Shown piece by piece: positions 34,137-42,680 of a DNA stretch of 64,000 nt (positions within the stretch are counted from its first letter, which is position 1; each line of letters starts with the position of its first letter). Both the position numbers and the translations under genes were made by a program. Source of the stretch: BOG-908 sp963692875 (GTDB taxonomy: Bacteria; Pseudomonadota; Alphaproteobacteria; Acetobacterales; Acetobacteraceae); contig OZ240673.1 of NCBI GenBank assembly GCA_965198755.1, forward strand, positions 4,464,001 to 4,528,000. The letters run 5' to 3'. Under the pieces are notes generated by a model, which saw nothing but the letters and a program-made list of their open reading frames with translations, searched no databases and was not told where the DNA came from.

Positions 34137-34406
34137 ATGACCGACCCGATCGAGACCGCACGCGCCATGATAGCGGGACGCCAAGCCCAGCAGCCCGGCA
34201 ACCCCAATTACGCCTATGCGGGCCGTGAGATGGCGCGGCTCGACACCGTGCTGGCAAGCGGCAGCAGGCCCGACCGGATTTTGTATCAGGTGCTGACGCA
34301 CGGGTTGGGACTGATGTGCGCGCGCGAGCTGGAGGCGTCCGATCCGGAATTCTGCGATGCGGTGTATGGCATGCTGGAGGAGATACGGGTGGAGGCGGGT
34401 TGCTGA
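34137..34406 (+). CDS. Tsi6-like immunity protein
   Basis: 89 residues, start 8 bases after the effector stop with AGAGACGCAG in front. All-helical look. The pattern LASGSRPDRILYQVLTHGLG, then ARELEASDPEFCDAVYGM, parallels Pseudomonas Tsi6 (L-DRS-DRS-L..LTLG..A.KEFDETDPEL), from memory. In Tsi6 these helices block the active site of Tse6. It should protect the producing cell from the adjacent toxin. Small size, the missing signal peptide and the gene order fit a cytoplasmic cognate antidote. Confidence 0.78.
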   Translation: MTDPIETARAMIAGRQAQQPGNPNYAYAGREMARLDTVLASGSRPDRILYQVLTHGLGLMCARELEASDPEFCDAVYGMLEEIRVEAGC

Positions 34407-34413
34407 GCGGAGA

Positions 34414-34500
34414 AAGCAAGGCCTGCTTTTTTGAAAAAAAGCAGCAAAAAACTTTTGTCCCTGCTGTCGCGGACTCTCCCGCAGCATGCGCGCATGGCAA
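34414..34500. repeat. AT-rich hairpin repeat, left arm with core
   Basis: CTGC-type hairpin plus CTGCTGTCGCGG core. The copy breaks off after GGCAACCAAAAG, and the right arm resumes about 220 bases later. Confidence 0.85.
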
Positions 34501-34720
34501 CCAAAAGCGCCCGGCGTTTTTGCTCGAGTGAAATCTTCGTTCCAGTTGACGTTCGGAGATGCAAAACCAGGCATGTGATTTGAGGATGGGCTACGGTGAG
34601 TTTCGGATATGCACTCGGTCTGACCAAGGTTAGCCGTGCAAAACGATACGTCGCTTGGCGCCGAGTTCCGCACCCATCCAGGCGAAAGACCTTCCGCTCC
34701 CTCACCACGCACCTCTCCAA
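34501..34720. other. Lower-GC spacer between split repeat arms, no gene seen
   Basis: About 220 bases with reduced GC and stops in most frames. The only open frames run through into the repeat arm and have no family support. Confidence 0.45.
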
Positions 34721-34786
34721 CGAGCGCGCGACAGCGGACACAAAAGTTTTTTGGTTCTTTTTTTCAAAAAAGAACCGCTTGCCTTG
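34721..34786. repeat. AT-rich hairpin repeat, right arm
   Basis: Begins CGAGCGCGCGACAGCGG and carries the GTTC-type hairpin. Lies about 55 bases upstream of the serine hydrolase gene. Confidence 0.85.
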
Positions 34787-34841
34787 CTTGCCCACTCGCC
34801 GCCCGTAGGATGCGCCCCACTCACGATAGGACCCACCCCAG

Positions 34842-36068
34842 ATGGCCGCACACACAGGCATGGCCACCAGGCAGCTAGAGCGGATCGGCGCCGTGCTGCA
34901 GGAGCGTTACGTCGACGCGGGCCGGATTGCCGGCTGCCAGGTGCTCGTCGCCCGCCACGGCCAGGTTGCCTACCGCGCTTCGCTGGGAATGATGGACGTC
35001 AAGCGCGCAAAGCCGATGGAGGACCACTCCATCCTGCGCATCTACTCGATGACCAAGCCGATCACCTCGGTGGCGCTGATGATGCTGATGGAGCGCGGCG
35101 CCTTCCAGCTCGACGAGCCGGTGACCCGCGTGCTGCCGGAGTGGCGCGGCCAGAAGGTATGGGTGGGCGGCGCGGACGGCGCCGAGCTGGCCGAGCCGCG
35201 CCGTCCCGTCAGCTTCCGCGACCTGCTGAGCCACACCGCCGGTCTGACCTACGGCGGCCTGCTGGAGCAGGTGGGCGCGCCGGCCTCTGCCGACCCGGTG
35301 GACGCCGCCTACCGCGCGGCCGGCGTGCGCCGCGGCCCGGACGAGACTCTGGAGCAGTTCGTGACCAAGCTCGGCCAAGTGCCGCTGAAGTATCAGCCGG
35401 GCGAGCGCTGGATGTATTCGCTGGCCACCGACGTGTGCGGCGCCGTGGTCGAACGCATTTCCGGCAAGCCGTTCGGCGACTTCCTGCAGGAGGAGATCTT
35501 CGGGCCGCTCGGCATGGTGGACACTGGCTTCCACGTGCCTGAGGCCAAGCGGGACCGCTTTGCCGCAAACTACGCGCGCCGCGGCGGCGAGATGCTGGCG
35601 CTGGCGGACGACCCGGCCGAGAGCGCTTACCTGCAGCCGCCCGTCTTCCAGTCCGGCGGCGGCGGCCTGGTCTCCACCATCGACGACTACCACCGCTTCT
35701 GCGACGTGCTGCGCGGCGGCGGCGCTGCTGGCGGCGTGCGGCTGCTCGGCCCGCGCACGCTGGCGCTGATGCACAAGAACCACCTGCCGGGCGGGCGCGA
35801 CCTGACGGAGGTGGCCATCGACAGCTTTTCGGAGACCGCGGCACAGGGCGTGGGGTTTGGCCTGGGGTTCGCCGTGACGCTGGACGAGGTGCGGTCCGGC
35901 ACTCTGGGGCAGGGCGACTACTACTGGGGCGGTGCGGCCTCCACCCTGTTCTGGGTGGACCCGGCAGAGGATCTGGTGGCGATCTTCCTGACCCAGCTGA
36001 TGCCCTCCACTACGTACAACTTCCGCGGCCTGCTGAAGAACATGATCTACGCCGCCATCGAGGATTGA
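34842..36068 (+). CDS. Beta-lactamase-fold serine hydrolase (class C / EstB type)
   Basis: 408 residues. SxxK motif SMTK near residue 70 gives the nucleophile Ser and base Lys. Tyr in WMYSLATDVCG (about residue 192) fits the YxN-position Tyr, and WGGAAST near the C-terminus stands for the KTG-like strand (HxG/WGG in esterases). LLSHTAGLTYGG is typical for family VIII esterases and beta-lactamase-related hydrolases. No signal peptide, so a cytoplasmic esterase is more likely than a beta-lactamase. AGGA lies 9 bases before ATG 34842; ATG 34860 is an alternative. Eight bases separate it from tesB. Confidence 0.88.
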   Translation: MAAHTGMATRQLERIGAVLQERYVDAGRIAGCQVLVARHGQVAYRASLGMMDVKRAKPMEDHSILRIYSMTKPITSVALMMLMERGAFQLDEPVTRVLPEWRGQKVWVGGADGAELAEPRRPVSFRDLLSHTAGLTYGGLLEQVGAPASADPVDAAYRAAGVRRGPDETLEQFVTKLGQVPLKYQPGERWMYSLATDVCGAVVERISGKPFGDFLQEEIFGPLGMVDTGFHVPEAKRDRFAANYARRGGEMLALADDPAESAYLQPPVFQSGGGGLVSTIDDYHRFCDVLRGGGAAGGVRLLGPRTLALMHKNHLPGGRDLTEVAIDSFSETAAQGVGFGLGFAVTLDEVRSGTLGQGDYYWGGAASTLFWVDPAEDLVAIFLTQLMPSTTYNFRGLLKNMIYAAIED

Positions 36069-36076
36069 GGCCGCCC

Positions 36077-37093
36077 ATGCAGGACCAACCGAGGCAACCC
36101 TCGCCGGAGCAGCCGCCCGTGCCACAGTCGCTGCCCTCGCCGAAGCAGCAGCCCTCGCCGGGTGCGCAGCCCTTGCCGGAACAGCAACCCCTGCCACAGT
36201 CGCTGCCCTCGCCGGAGCAGCCGCACTCGCCGGAGGCGCTGGTGGGCTCGCTGCTGCGCATGCTGGATCTCGAGGAGGTCGACATCGACCTGTACCGCGG
36301 GTTCTGCCAGCCGGGCGGGCGCGGGCGGGTGTTCGGCGGCCAGGTGATCGCGCAGTCGCTGATCGCGGCGATGCGCTCGGTTGCCAACGGCGGCGTGGCG
36401 CACTCGCTGCACGCCTACTTCATGCGGCCGGGCAACGAGAACTACCCGATCGTCTACCGCGTAGAGCGCGACTTCGACGGCCGCAGTTTCGCGACGCGCC
36501 GCATCATCGCCATGCAGCGCGGCCAGCCGATCCTGAACATGGCTGCGTCGTTCCAGAAACCGGAACGCGGCATCGCGCACCAGGCGCGCATGCCGGACGT
36601 GCCGCCGCCCGAAGAGCTGATCAGCGAGGCCGACGCGTTCCGCCTGCAGCGCGAGCAAGCCGGCCTGCCGCCGCACGCTTTCGAGACGCCGGTCTTCGCA
36701 CGCCCGATCGAGGCGCGCGCGGTGGACCCGCGATCGCTCGCGCGGCCGGAAAAGCGGCCGCCAAACTACACCTCATGGCTGCGCGCGGTGGCCCCGGTGG
36801 GCGACGACCCGGACATCCACCGCGCCATCCTGGCCTACGCGTCGGACATGTCGCTGCTAGGCACCTGCATGATGCCGCACGGGCTGAGCTGGATGACGCC
36901 AGGCGTGCAGACCGCCAGCCTGGACCACGCACTCTGGCTGCACGACGATTTTCGCGTGGACGACTGGCTGCTCTACGTGACGGACTCGCCCTGGGCCGGC
37001 GGGGCGAGAGGGTTCAACCGGGGGCAGGTGTTCAGCAGGGACGGACGGCTGGTGGCGAGCGTGGCGCAGGAAGGGCTGGTGCGGCAGAGGTAA
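36077..37093 (+). CDS. tesB: Acyl-CoA thioesterase II, possible Pro/Gln-rich N-terminal extension
   Basis: 338 residues from ATG 36077 (GAGG 6 bases upstream). The TesB double hot-dog body has GFCQPGGRGRVFGGQVIAQS, SLHAYFMRPGNENYPIVYRV, RDFDGRSFATRRIIAMQ, and the C-terminal WMTPGVQTASLDHALWLHDD with the catalytic Asp. It hydrolyses medium- and long-chain acyl-CoA. The first 55 residues are a Pro/Ser/Gln repeat (QSLPSPEQP-like) foreign to the family. GTG 36242 with GGAGG 5 bases upstream would give 283 residues, close to the usual 286, and may be the true start. Confidence 0.9.
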   Translation: MQDQPRQPSPEQPPVPQSLPSPKQQPSPGAQPLPEQQPLPQSLPSPEQPHSPEALVGSLLRMLDLEEVDIDLYRGFCQPGGRGRVFGGQVIAQSLIAAMRSVANGGVAHSLHAYFMRPGNENYPIVYRVERDFDGRSFATRRIIAMQRGQPILNMAASFQKPERGIAHQARMPDVPPPEELISEADAFRLQREQAGLPPHAFETPVFARPIEARAVDPRSLARPEKRPPNYTSWLRAVAPVGDDPDIHRAILAYASDMSLLGTCMMPHGLSWMTPGVQTASLDHALWLHDDFRVDDWLLYVTDSPWAGGARGFNRGQVFSRDGRLVASVAQEGLVRQR

Positions 37094-37282
37094 GGCTAGC
37101 GGTTTTTCGAGTGTCCGTTAGAAAAGTCGCCCTGGTCGTCATCTAGCGCGGTTTTTCTGCGCTTCGGTGCTCGAAGAACCACGCCAGTTGACTCACCAAG
37201 CCGACTTTTGAAACGGATACTGAAAGAAGCGGAAGACGCTTGCCAAGCGGTATCCGGTCTTGGCCGATCGACACAGGAAGGG
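37094..37282. other. Gap downstream of tesB, no gene seen
   Basis: No gene or structure was recognised before the next repeat arm. Confidence 0.4.
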
Positions 37283-37385
37283 AAAGCAAGGCCTTCTTTT
37301 CTGAAGAAAAGAAGCAAAAGACTTTTGGTTTCGGCTGTCGCGGAGACTTCTGCAAAGCGCGTCCAGGAGAACAAGAGTTTTTGAT
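37283..37385. repeat. AT-rich hairpin repeat, left arm with core
   Basis: CTTC-type hairpin centred on CTGAAG (CTTCTTTTCTGAAGAAAAGAAG), core CGGCTGTCGCGG, then a degenerate CAAGAGTTTTTGATTCTC in place of the right arm. Confidence 0.8.
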
Positions 37386-37614
37386 TCTCGCTTACGGCCA
37401 GTCAAGGTTCGAGGCCACCGGTGTGAGGCGTCTGATTTTTCTCGTCGAAGAGGAAGATTTACCTTTCAATGTCGCTTGCATCTGCACAGCGCAAGACTGT
37501 TTGAAGTTCACGACATCACCTGAAGAAAGAAATCGTCCTTATCGAGAGAAAAACCAAATCTGCTATCAGCGCTGTCTGAACATTTGAAACGATACGTGTC
37601 ACCACAACGCACAC
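37386..37614. other. Lower-GC spacer between split repeat arms, no gene seen
   Basis: About 230 bases, clearly AT-richer than the flanking genes. One short open frame crosses it but without ribosome site or family signal. Confidence 0.45.
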
Positions 37615-37672
37615 AACGAGAACAAAAGTTTTTTGGTTCTTTTTTTCAAAAAAGAACCGCTTGCCTTGCCTT
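37615..37672. repeat. AT-rich hairpin repeat, right arm
   Basis: GTTC-type hairpin ending GCTTGCCTTGCC, 13 bases before the fhs stop codon on the other strand. Confidence 0.85.
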
Positions 37673-37684
37673 GCTGCCGTCCCA

Positions 37685-39349
37685 TCAGAACAACCCCTCG
37701 ACCATCCCCTCCGCATCCAACCGTATCGCGTTCGCTGCCGGCACACGCGGCAGCCCCGGCATCGTCATGATGTCGCCGCACAGCGCCACCACGAACCCCG
37801 CACCGGCGGACAGGCGCACGTCGCGCACCGGCAGCGTAAAGCCCTCGGGTGCACCAAGCGCTTTCGGATCGCCGGAAAAACTGTATTGCGTCTTGGCCAT
37901 GCACACCGGCAGCGCGCCGTAGCCGGCGTCCTGCCAGACGGCCAGCTTGCGTGCGGCGGCCGGCTCGATAGCAACGTCGCGCGCTCGGTAGATACGTTGT
38001 GCCACGGTGCGTATCTTCTCGACGAGCGGCAGTTCCGGCGTGTAGAGCGGCGCGAAGCCGGAGGGTTGCCCGACGAGCGCCAGCACTGCGCGCGCCAGGT
38101 CTGCAGCACCCGCGGCGCCGTCCGCCCAATGCCGGCACAGCACCACCTGCACGTCCAGGTGCGCGAGCGCCGACCGCACGGCGGCCACCTCGGCCTCGGT
38201 GTCGCCGGAGAAATGGTTCAATGCGACGACGACCGGCAGCCCGAAACCGCGCATATTGTCCACGTGGCGCACCAGGTTGGGCGCCCCGCGCAACACGGCC
38301 TCCGTGTCCTCGGTGCCGAGCGCCGCACGGGCCACGCCGCCATGCATCTTCAGCGCGCGTATGGTGGCCACCACCACCGCGGCGCGCGGCGCCAGACCCG
38401 CGCTGGGGCACTTTATGTCGAGGAACTTCTCGCCGCCGAGGTCGGCCCCGAAACCCGCTTCGGTCACCACGATGTCGGCCAGGCGCAGCGCCAGCCTGGT
38501 TGCCACTACGCTGTTGCAGCCGTGCGCTATGTTGGCGAACGGGCCGCCATGCACCAGCGCCGGCGTGCCCTCCAGCGTCTGCACCAGGTTCGGCCGCAGC
38601 GCGTCGCGCAGCAGCACCGCCATCGCACCGTGCGCCTGCAAATCCGCCGCGGTGATGGCCGAGCCGTCGCGGCGCGTCGCCACGATCACCCTTGCCAGAC
38701 GCGCCTCGAGGTCGGCGAGGTCGCGCGCAAGGCAGAAGATCGCCATCACCTCGCTGGCCACCGTGATGTCGAAGCCGTCCTCGCGCACCGTGCCGTTGGC
38801 ACCCTGGCCCACGCCGGCCACCACCTGACGCAGCGCGCGGTCGTTGAGGTCCACGCAGCGCCGCCAGGTGACGCGCCGCGTGTCGATGCCCAGCGCGTTG
38901 CCCCAGTAGACGTGGTTGTCCAGCATGGCCGAGAGCAGGTTGTTGGCGGCAGTGATGGCGTGGAAGTCGCCGGTGAAGTGCAGGTTGATATCTTCCATCG
39001 GTGCCACCTGCGCGCGGCCGCCGCCGGTGGCCCCGCCCTTCATGCCGAAGCACGGGCCCAGCGAGGGTTCGCGCAGGCAGATCATCGTGCGCGCACCGGC
39101 CGCACGCAGCGCGTCGCCCAGGCCGATGGTGGTGGTGGTCTTGCCCTCGCCCGCTGGGGTGGGGCTGATGCCGGAGACCAGCACCAGCGCGCCCTCGCGC
39201 ACGGGCAGGGTGGGCAGGATCGCCTCGCTGACCTTGGCCTTGAAACGGCCGTAGGGCTCCACGAACGCCTCGCCGATGCCGGCGGCCGCCGCGATCTCGG
39301 CGATGGGGCGAAGCCGCGCCGCGCGGGCGATCAGCAGGTCGGTGGTCAA
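37685..39349 (-). CDS. fhs: Formate-tetrahydrofolate ligase
   Basis: 554 residues, usual length. PTPAGEGKTTTTIGLGDAL is the nucleotide-binding loop. REPSLGPCFGMKGGATGGG, the HFTGDFHAI segment and NHVYWGNALGID are diagnostic. It makes 10-formyl-THF from formate, ATP and THF in the cytoplasm. The N-terminus (TTDLLIARAARLRPIAEIAA) aligns with the family only from the TTG codon at 39349; no ATG is available. GAGG lies about 10 bases upstream. Stand-alone gene. Confidence 0.95.
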   Translation of the reverse strand: MTTDLLIARAARLRPIAEIAAAAGIGEAFVEPYGRFKAKVSEAILPTLPVREGALVLVSGISPTPAGEGKTTTTIGLGDALRAAGARTMICLREPSLGPCFGMKGGATGGGRAQVAPMEDINLHFTGDFHAITAANNLLSAMLDNHVYWGNALGIDTRRVTWRRCVDLNDRALRQVVAGVGQGANGTVREDGFDITVASEVMAIFCLARDLADLEARLARVIVATRRDGSAITAADLQAHGAMAVLLRDALRPNLVQTLEGTPALVHGGPFANIAHGCNSVVATRLALRLADIVVTEAGFGADLGGEKFLDIKCPSAGLAPRAAVVVATIRALKMHGGVARAALGTEDTEAVLRGAPNLVRHVDNMRGFGLPVVVALNHFSGDTEAEVAAVRSALAHLDVQVVLCRHWADGAAGAADLARAVLALVGQPSGFAPLYTPELPLVEKIRTVAQRIYRARDVAIEPAAARKLAVWQDAGYGALPVCMAKTQYSFSGDPKALGAPEGFTLPVRDVRLSAGAGFVVALCGDIMTMPGLPRVPAANAIRLDAEGMVEGLF

Positions 39350-39514
39350 AGCGGGTGAGCCTCGGGTTAAGGGAGGCGTTTGCTAGCAGCCAAGCGGGCA
39401 GCGGCGGAAGAGCCCTTGCAAGTGCGGCGCGATCCTCTACACGCGGGCGTGTACAACCGTCCTGCTCGAAGGTTTGCCATGCTGGGCTACGTAAACAATG
39501 ACTGTTTGAGCAGA

Positions 39515-39648
39515 AGGAAGGCCTTCTTTTTCGAGAAAGAGAAGCAAAAAGCTTTTAGTGCGGCTGTCGCGGTTCTTTCCGGCACGGTGTACTCCAGGGA
39601 ACAAAAGTTTTTTGGTTCTTTTTTTCAAAAAAGAACCGCTTGCCTTGC
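39515..39648. repeat. AT-rich double-hairpin repeat, full copy
   Basis: Left hairpin CTTC-type centred on TCGAGA, right GTTC-type; core CGGCTGTCGCGG. Ends 14 bases before the amidinohydrolase start codon, in the divergent gap to fhs. Confidence 0.9.
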
Positions 39649-39662
39649 TCGCCTCCGCTGAC

Positions 39663-40517
39663 ATGACCCAGACCGCGAGCCTGATGCTCGTCGACCCTGC
39701 GCATTTCAACGTCAGCTACGTAATCAACCCGTGGATGAAGCCCGGCGACTGGGCCGCCGATCCGGCCGGCCACCTGGCGGACGCGCGCGCCAGCTTCAAC
39801 GCGCTGTGCCGCGCGCTGACCGCGGCCGGCGCCACGCTGCAGGTGGTGCCCGGCGTGCCGGGCCAGCCGGACATGGTGTTTCCCGCCAACGCCGCCGTGG
39901 TGCTGGACCGGCGCGCCATCGTCGCCCGCTTCGCCTGCGCCGAGCGCCAGGGCGAGGAGGCGCCCTACCTCGCCGCGCTGCAGGATTTCCAAGCGCGCGG
40001 CCTGCTGGACGAGGTCGCCACCTTCCCGCAAGGCTGCTTCCAGGAAGGCGCCGGCGACGCCATCTGGGACCGCACCCGCCAGGTCTTCTGGTGCGGCTAC
40101 GGCCAGCGCTCGGTGCGCGCGGCGACAGACGAGGTGGCGCGTTACTTCGGCCGGACCGTGGTGGCGCTGGAGCTCGCCAGCAACCGCTTCTACCACCTGG
40201 ACACCTGCTTCTGCCCGCTCTCCGGCGGCGAGGTGCTGTTCTACCCGCCGGCGTTTACCGACGCGGCGCTGGCGCTGATCCACGAACACGTCCCGCCCGC
40301 GCAACGCCTGGAGGCGAGCGCGGAGGATGCGGCGGCGTTCTGCGTCAACGCGGTCAACATCGGCCGCGACGTGGTGATGGCGCGGGCGCCGGACCACGTG
40401 CGCGGGCTGCTGCAGGCGCACGGCTACACGGTGCGCGACGTGGAACTGGACCCGTTCATCCTGTCGGGCGGCGGGGCCTACTGCATGACGTTGCGGCTGG
40501 ATCGGGCGAGCAGGTAG
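39663..40517 (+). CDS. Amidinohydrolase of the DDAH / arginine deiminase superfamily
   Basis: 284 residues from ATG 39663; the in-frame extension upstream is repeat sequence. Substrate Asp in PGQPDMVFPANAAVV, acidic loop CFQEGAGDAIWD, catalytic His in FYHLDTCF, and nucleophile Cys in SGGGAYCMTLRLD are all visible. Such enzymes hydrolyse methylarginine, arginine or related guanidino compounds to citrulline-type products. Substrate is not readable; dimethylarginine and arginine are the main options. No Shine-Dalgarno is apparent. Confidence 0.85.
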   Translation: MTQTASLMLVDPAHFNVSYVINPWMKPGDWAADPAGHLADARASFNALCRALTAAGATLQVVPGVPGQPDMVFPANAAVVLDRRAIVARFACAERQGEEAPYLAALQDFQARGLLDEVATFPQGCFQEGAGDAIWDRTRQVFWCGYGQRSVRAATDEVARYFGRTVVALELASNRFYHLDTCFCPLSGGEVLFYPPAFTDAALALIHEHVPPAQRLEASAEDAAAFCVNAVNIGRDVVMARAPDHVRGLLQAHGYTVRDVELDPFILSGGGAYCMTLRLDRASR

Positions 40518-40580
40518 GCGTCTTAGAAACTTTCTCGCCCTCGTTGGTCAACGCGCGACGTCGTTGGGCGTCAGACAAGT

Positions 40581-40710
40581 AAGGCAAGGCCTTCTTTTTC
40601 GAGAAAAAGAAGCAAAAAGCTTTTATCACGGCTGTCGCGGACCTATCCGTTGGCGTGTACCTCACGGAACAAAGTTTTAGTTCTTTTTTCAAAAAAGAAC
40701 TGCTTAGCTT
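40581..40710. repeat. AT-rich double-hairpin repeat, full copy
   Basis: Left hairpin CTTC-type centred on TCGAGA, right GTTC-type slightly shortened. Lies between the amidinohydrolase and MFS genes, ending about 15 bases before the latter. Confidence 0.9.
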
Positions 40711-40725
40711 TGCTAAGGTCTGACA

Positions 40726-41904
40726 ATGCGATCAGACCAGACGCCAGCGCGCTTCCGCCAGCAGAACCTGCTGCTGGCCCACTTCGCCCTGTTCCAGTCC
40801 GGCGTCTCGCTCACCGCCGGCTTCATCGGCGCCTACCTGCTGCGCAGCGGCTTCAGCCTGTCCGCCGCCCTGGCGTCCTACGCCCTCTACCTCGCCGTGC
40901 GCTCCGCCTTCCGCCTGGTCTGCCTGCGCGTGGTGCGCCGTGCCGGCTACCCGGCGGCGTTGCGGCTCGGCACCGCGCTGATGGCGCTGCAGTTCCTGCC
41001 GCTGATGGGTGCGGCCAACCCGGTCTGCTTCGGGCTGTGGATCCTGTGCGTGGCGCTGGGCGAGGCGCTGTTCTGGCCGGTCTACCACGCCGCCACCGCC
41101 ATCACCTGCGAGGACGGTGCGAGGGGCCGCCAGGTCGGCCTGCGGATGACGATTACCGCTCTGGCCAACGTGACGGCACCGCTGCTGGGCGCCTGGCTGC
41201 TGGTGCGCTGGGGGTCTGCCGCCGAGTTCGGCCTGGGTTGCGCGCTCGGCTTGCTGGCGGTGGTGCCGCTGTGCCTGGTGAGCGACCTGCCGGCCGGCCC
41301 GGTCTCGGCCGCGCGCGACGTGTTCCGTGGCCTGGACAGGCGGGCGTTCACGGCGTTCGCCGGCGACGGCTGGCTCAGTTCAGGCACCATGTTTGCCTGG
41401 CCGATGGTGCTGTTCCTGGCACTCGGCTCGCACTACGCGGCTCTGGGCGTCACCGCGGCCGCCTCCGGCGTGGTCGGGGCAGCCGGCAGCTACCTGTGCG
41501 GGCGCGGCATCGACCGCGGGCGGCGCGGCGCCTACCTGGGCGCGGTGTGCCTGGCGATGGCGCTCAGCGTGGCGGCGCGCAGTGCTGCGTCGGTGTCCGC
41601 CTGGACCGCGGTGGCGGCCAATTTGAGTGCTGCGGCGCTCGGCGCGGTGTACGTGCCGGTGCTGATGAGCTTCATGTACGACCGGGCGAAGCTGTCCGGC
41701 GCCGCGTTCCGCTTCCACATCGCGATGGAGGCGGCGTGGGACGCCGGCGCGTTCTGCGGCTGCCTGACGGCGGCCGGGCTGGGGCTGCTGTGCCGGCAGG
41801 TGCCATCGCTGGTGGTGCTGCCGGCGGTGCTCGGGCTGGTGCTGGTGTATGTGTGCGTGCGTGATGGCGCACATGCGCGGGTGAGCGAGGGGGTGGTGGC
41901 ATGA
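40726..41904 (+). CDS. MFS-type membrane protein
   Basis: 392 residues with about ten to twelve hydrophobic segments, beginning AHFALFQSGVSLTAGFIGAY. WPVYHAATAITCEDGARGRQ resembles the loop 2-3 region of distant MFS transporters. Arg/Gly-rich loop CGRGIDRGRRGAY lies between segments 7 and 8. Substrate unknown. The stop overlaps the start of the C13 peptidase gene as ATGA, so the two are translationally coupled. Confidence 0.78.
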   Translation: MRSDQTPARFRQQNLLLAHFALFQSGVSLTAGFIGAYLLRSGFSLSAALASYALYLAVRSAFRLVCLRVVRRAGYPAALRLGTALMALQFLPLMGAANPVCFGLWILCVALGEALFWPVYHAATAITCEDGARGRQVGLRMTITALANVTAPLLGAWLLVRWGSAAEFGLGCALGLLAVVPLCLVSDLPAGPVSAARDVFRGLDRRAFTAFAGDGWLSSGTMFAWPMVLFLALGSHYAALGVTAAASGVVGAAGSYLCGRGIDRGRRGAYLGAVCLAMALSVAARSAASVSAWTAVAANLSAAALGAVYVPVLMSFMYDRAKLSGAAFRFHIAMEAAWDAGAFCGCLTAAGLGLLCRQVPSLVVLPAVLGLVLVYVCVRDGAHARVSEGVVA

Positions 41905-42680
41905 GCAAGGCAAGGCCTTCTCTGAAGAAAAGAAGCAAAAGACTTTTGTCTCCGCTGTCGCGCGCTCGCCGGAGACTTTCCGACAGGGAGCAAAAGTTTT
42001 TTGGTTCTTTTTTTCAAAAAAGAACCGCTTGCCTCGCCTTTCTTCTGGTCGCCGGTATCGCGCACGCGTCAGACAAGGTCGTGCTCGTCGCCGGCGACGA
42101 CAGCCTGCCGGTGTTCGACAACGCGGCGGGCGCCCTGCAGGCTCGCCTGCACGCGGTAAGTGCCGACGTGCAGCGCCTGAGTGCCTCGGCCGCCGGCGCC
42201 CACGCGGCTTCGTTGCAGAACGTGCTGGCGGCCGTCGCCGCGATGCGGCCGCAAGCGGGGCAGGGATGCTTCGTGTTCGCCACCTCGCATGGCGGCGAGC
42301 ATGAGGGACTCTACCTCAGCGACACGGACGACTTCCTCACACCCCGCGCGCTGGACGCAGCGCTGGTGCGAGGCTGCGGCGACGCGCCGACGGTGGTCGT
42401 CGTCTCCGCCTGTTTCTCCGGCAGCTTCGCACGGGCGCCGATGACGCGTGCCAACCGTATCGTTCTGACGGCGGCACGCGCGGACCGCACCTCGTTCGGA
42501 TGCCAGGCGGGGCGGACGTACACGGTGTTCGACAAGTGCCTGCTCGATTCGCTGGAAACGAGCACAGTGTGGCAAACGGTGTACGGCCTGGTGCGGCGCT
42601 GCGTTAGCCGCGAGGAGGTGCTGGAAGGCGCGGTTCCCTCCCACCCACAAGCGTGGTTCGGAGCGCAGGCGGCGCGCTGA
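41901..42680 (+). CDS. C13-family (legumain-like) cysteine peptidase with repeat-derived N-terminus
   Basis: 259 residues. Conserved C13 features are VVLVAGDDSLPVFDNAAGAL, catalytic His in FVFATSHGGEHEG, and catalytic Cys in VVVVSACFSGSF. The only ATG in frame overlaps the MFS stop. Residues 2-45 are encoded by a full copy of the intergenic repeat (translated as EQKFFGSFFQKRTACL), leading into AFLLVAGIAHA-SDK. This looks like a signal peptide whose basic and part of its hydrophobic region come from the repeat. A TTG at 41946 inside the repeat is the alternative start. Expected location: periplasm, if the signal works. Confidence 0.8.
   Translation: MSKARPSLKKRSKRLLSPLSRARRRLSDREQKFFGSFFQKRTACLAFLLVAGIAHASDKVVLVAGDDSLPVFDNAAGALQARLHAVSADVQRLSASAAGAHAASLQNVLAAVAAMRPQAGQGCFVFATSHGGEHEGLYLSDTDDFLTPRALDAALVRGCGDAPTVVVVSACFSGSFARAPMTRANRIVLTAARADRTSFGCQAGRTYTVFDKCLLDSLETSTVWQTVYGLVRRCVSREEVLEGAVPSHPQAWFGAQAAR
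41906..42034. repeat. AT-rich double-hairpin repeat overlapping the C13 peptidase start
   Basis: Left hairpin is shortened by 3 bases relative to other CTTC-type copies, which keeps the reading frame open. Right hairpin is GTTC-type. The copy is read in frame as part of the coding sequence. Confidence 0.88.

Noticed and set aside
37240..37587. 115-codon frame in the tesB-fhs gap
   Set aside because: Begins inside a repeat arm, crosses low-GC spacer and has no family signal.
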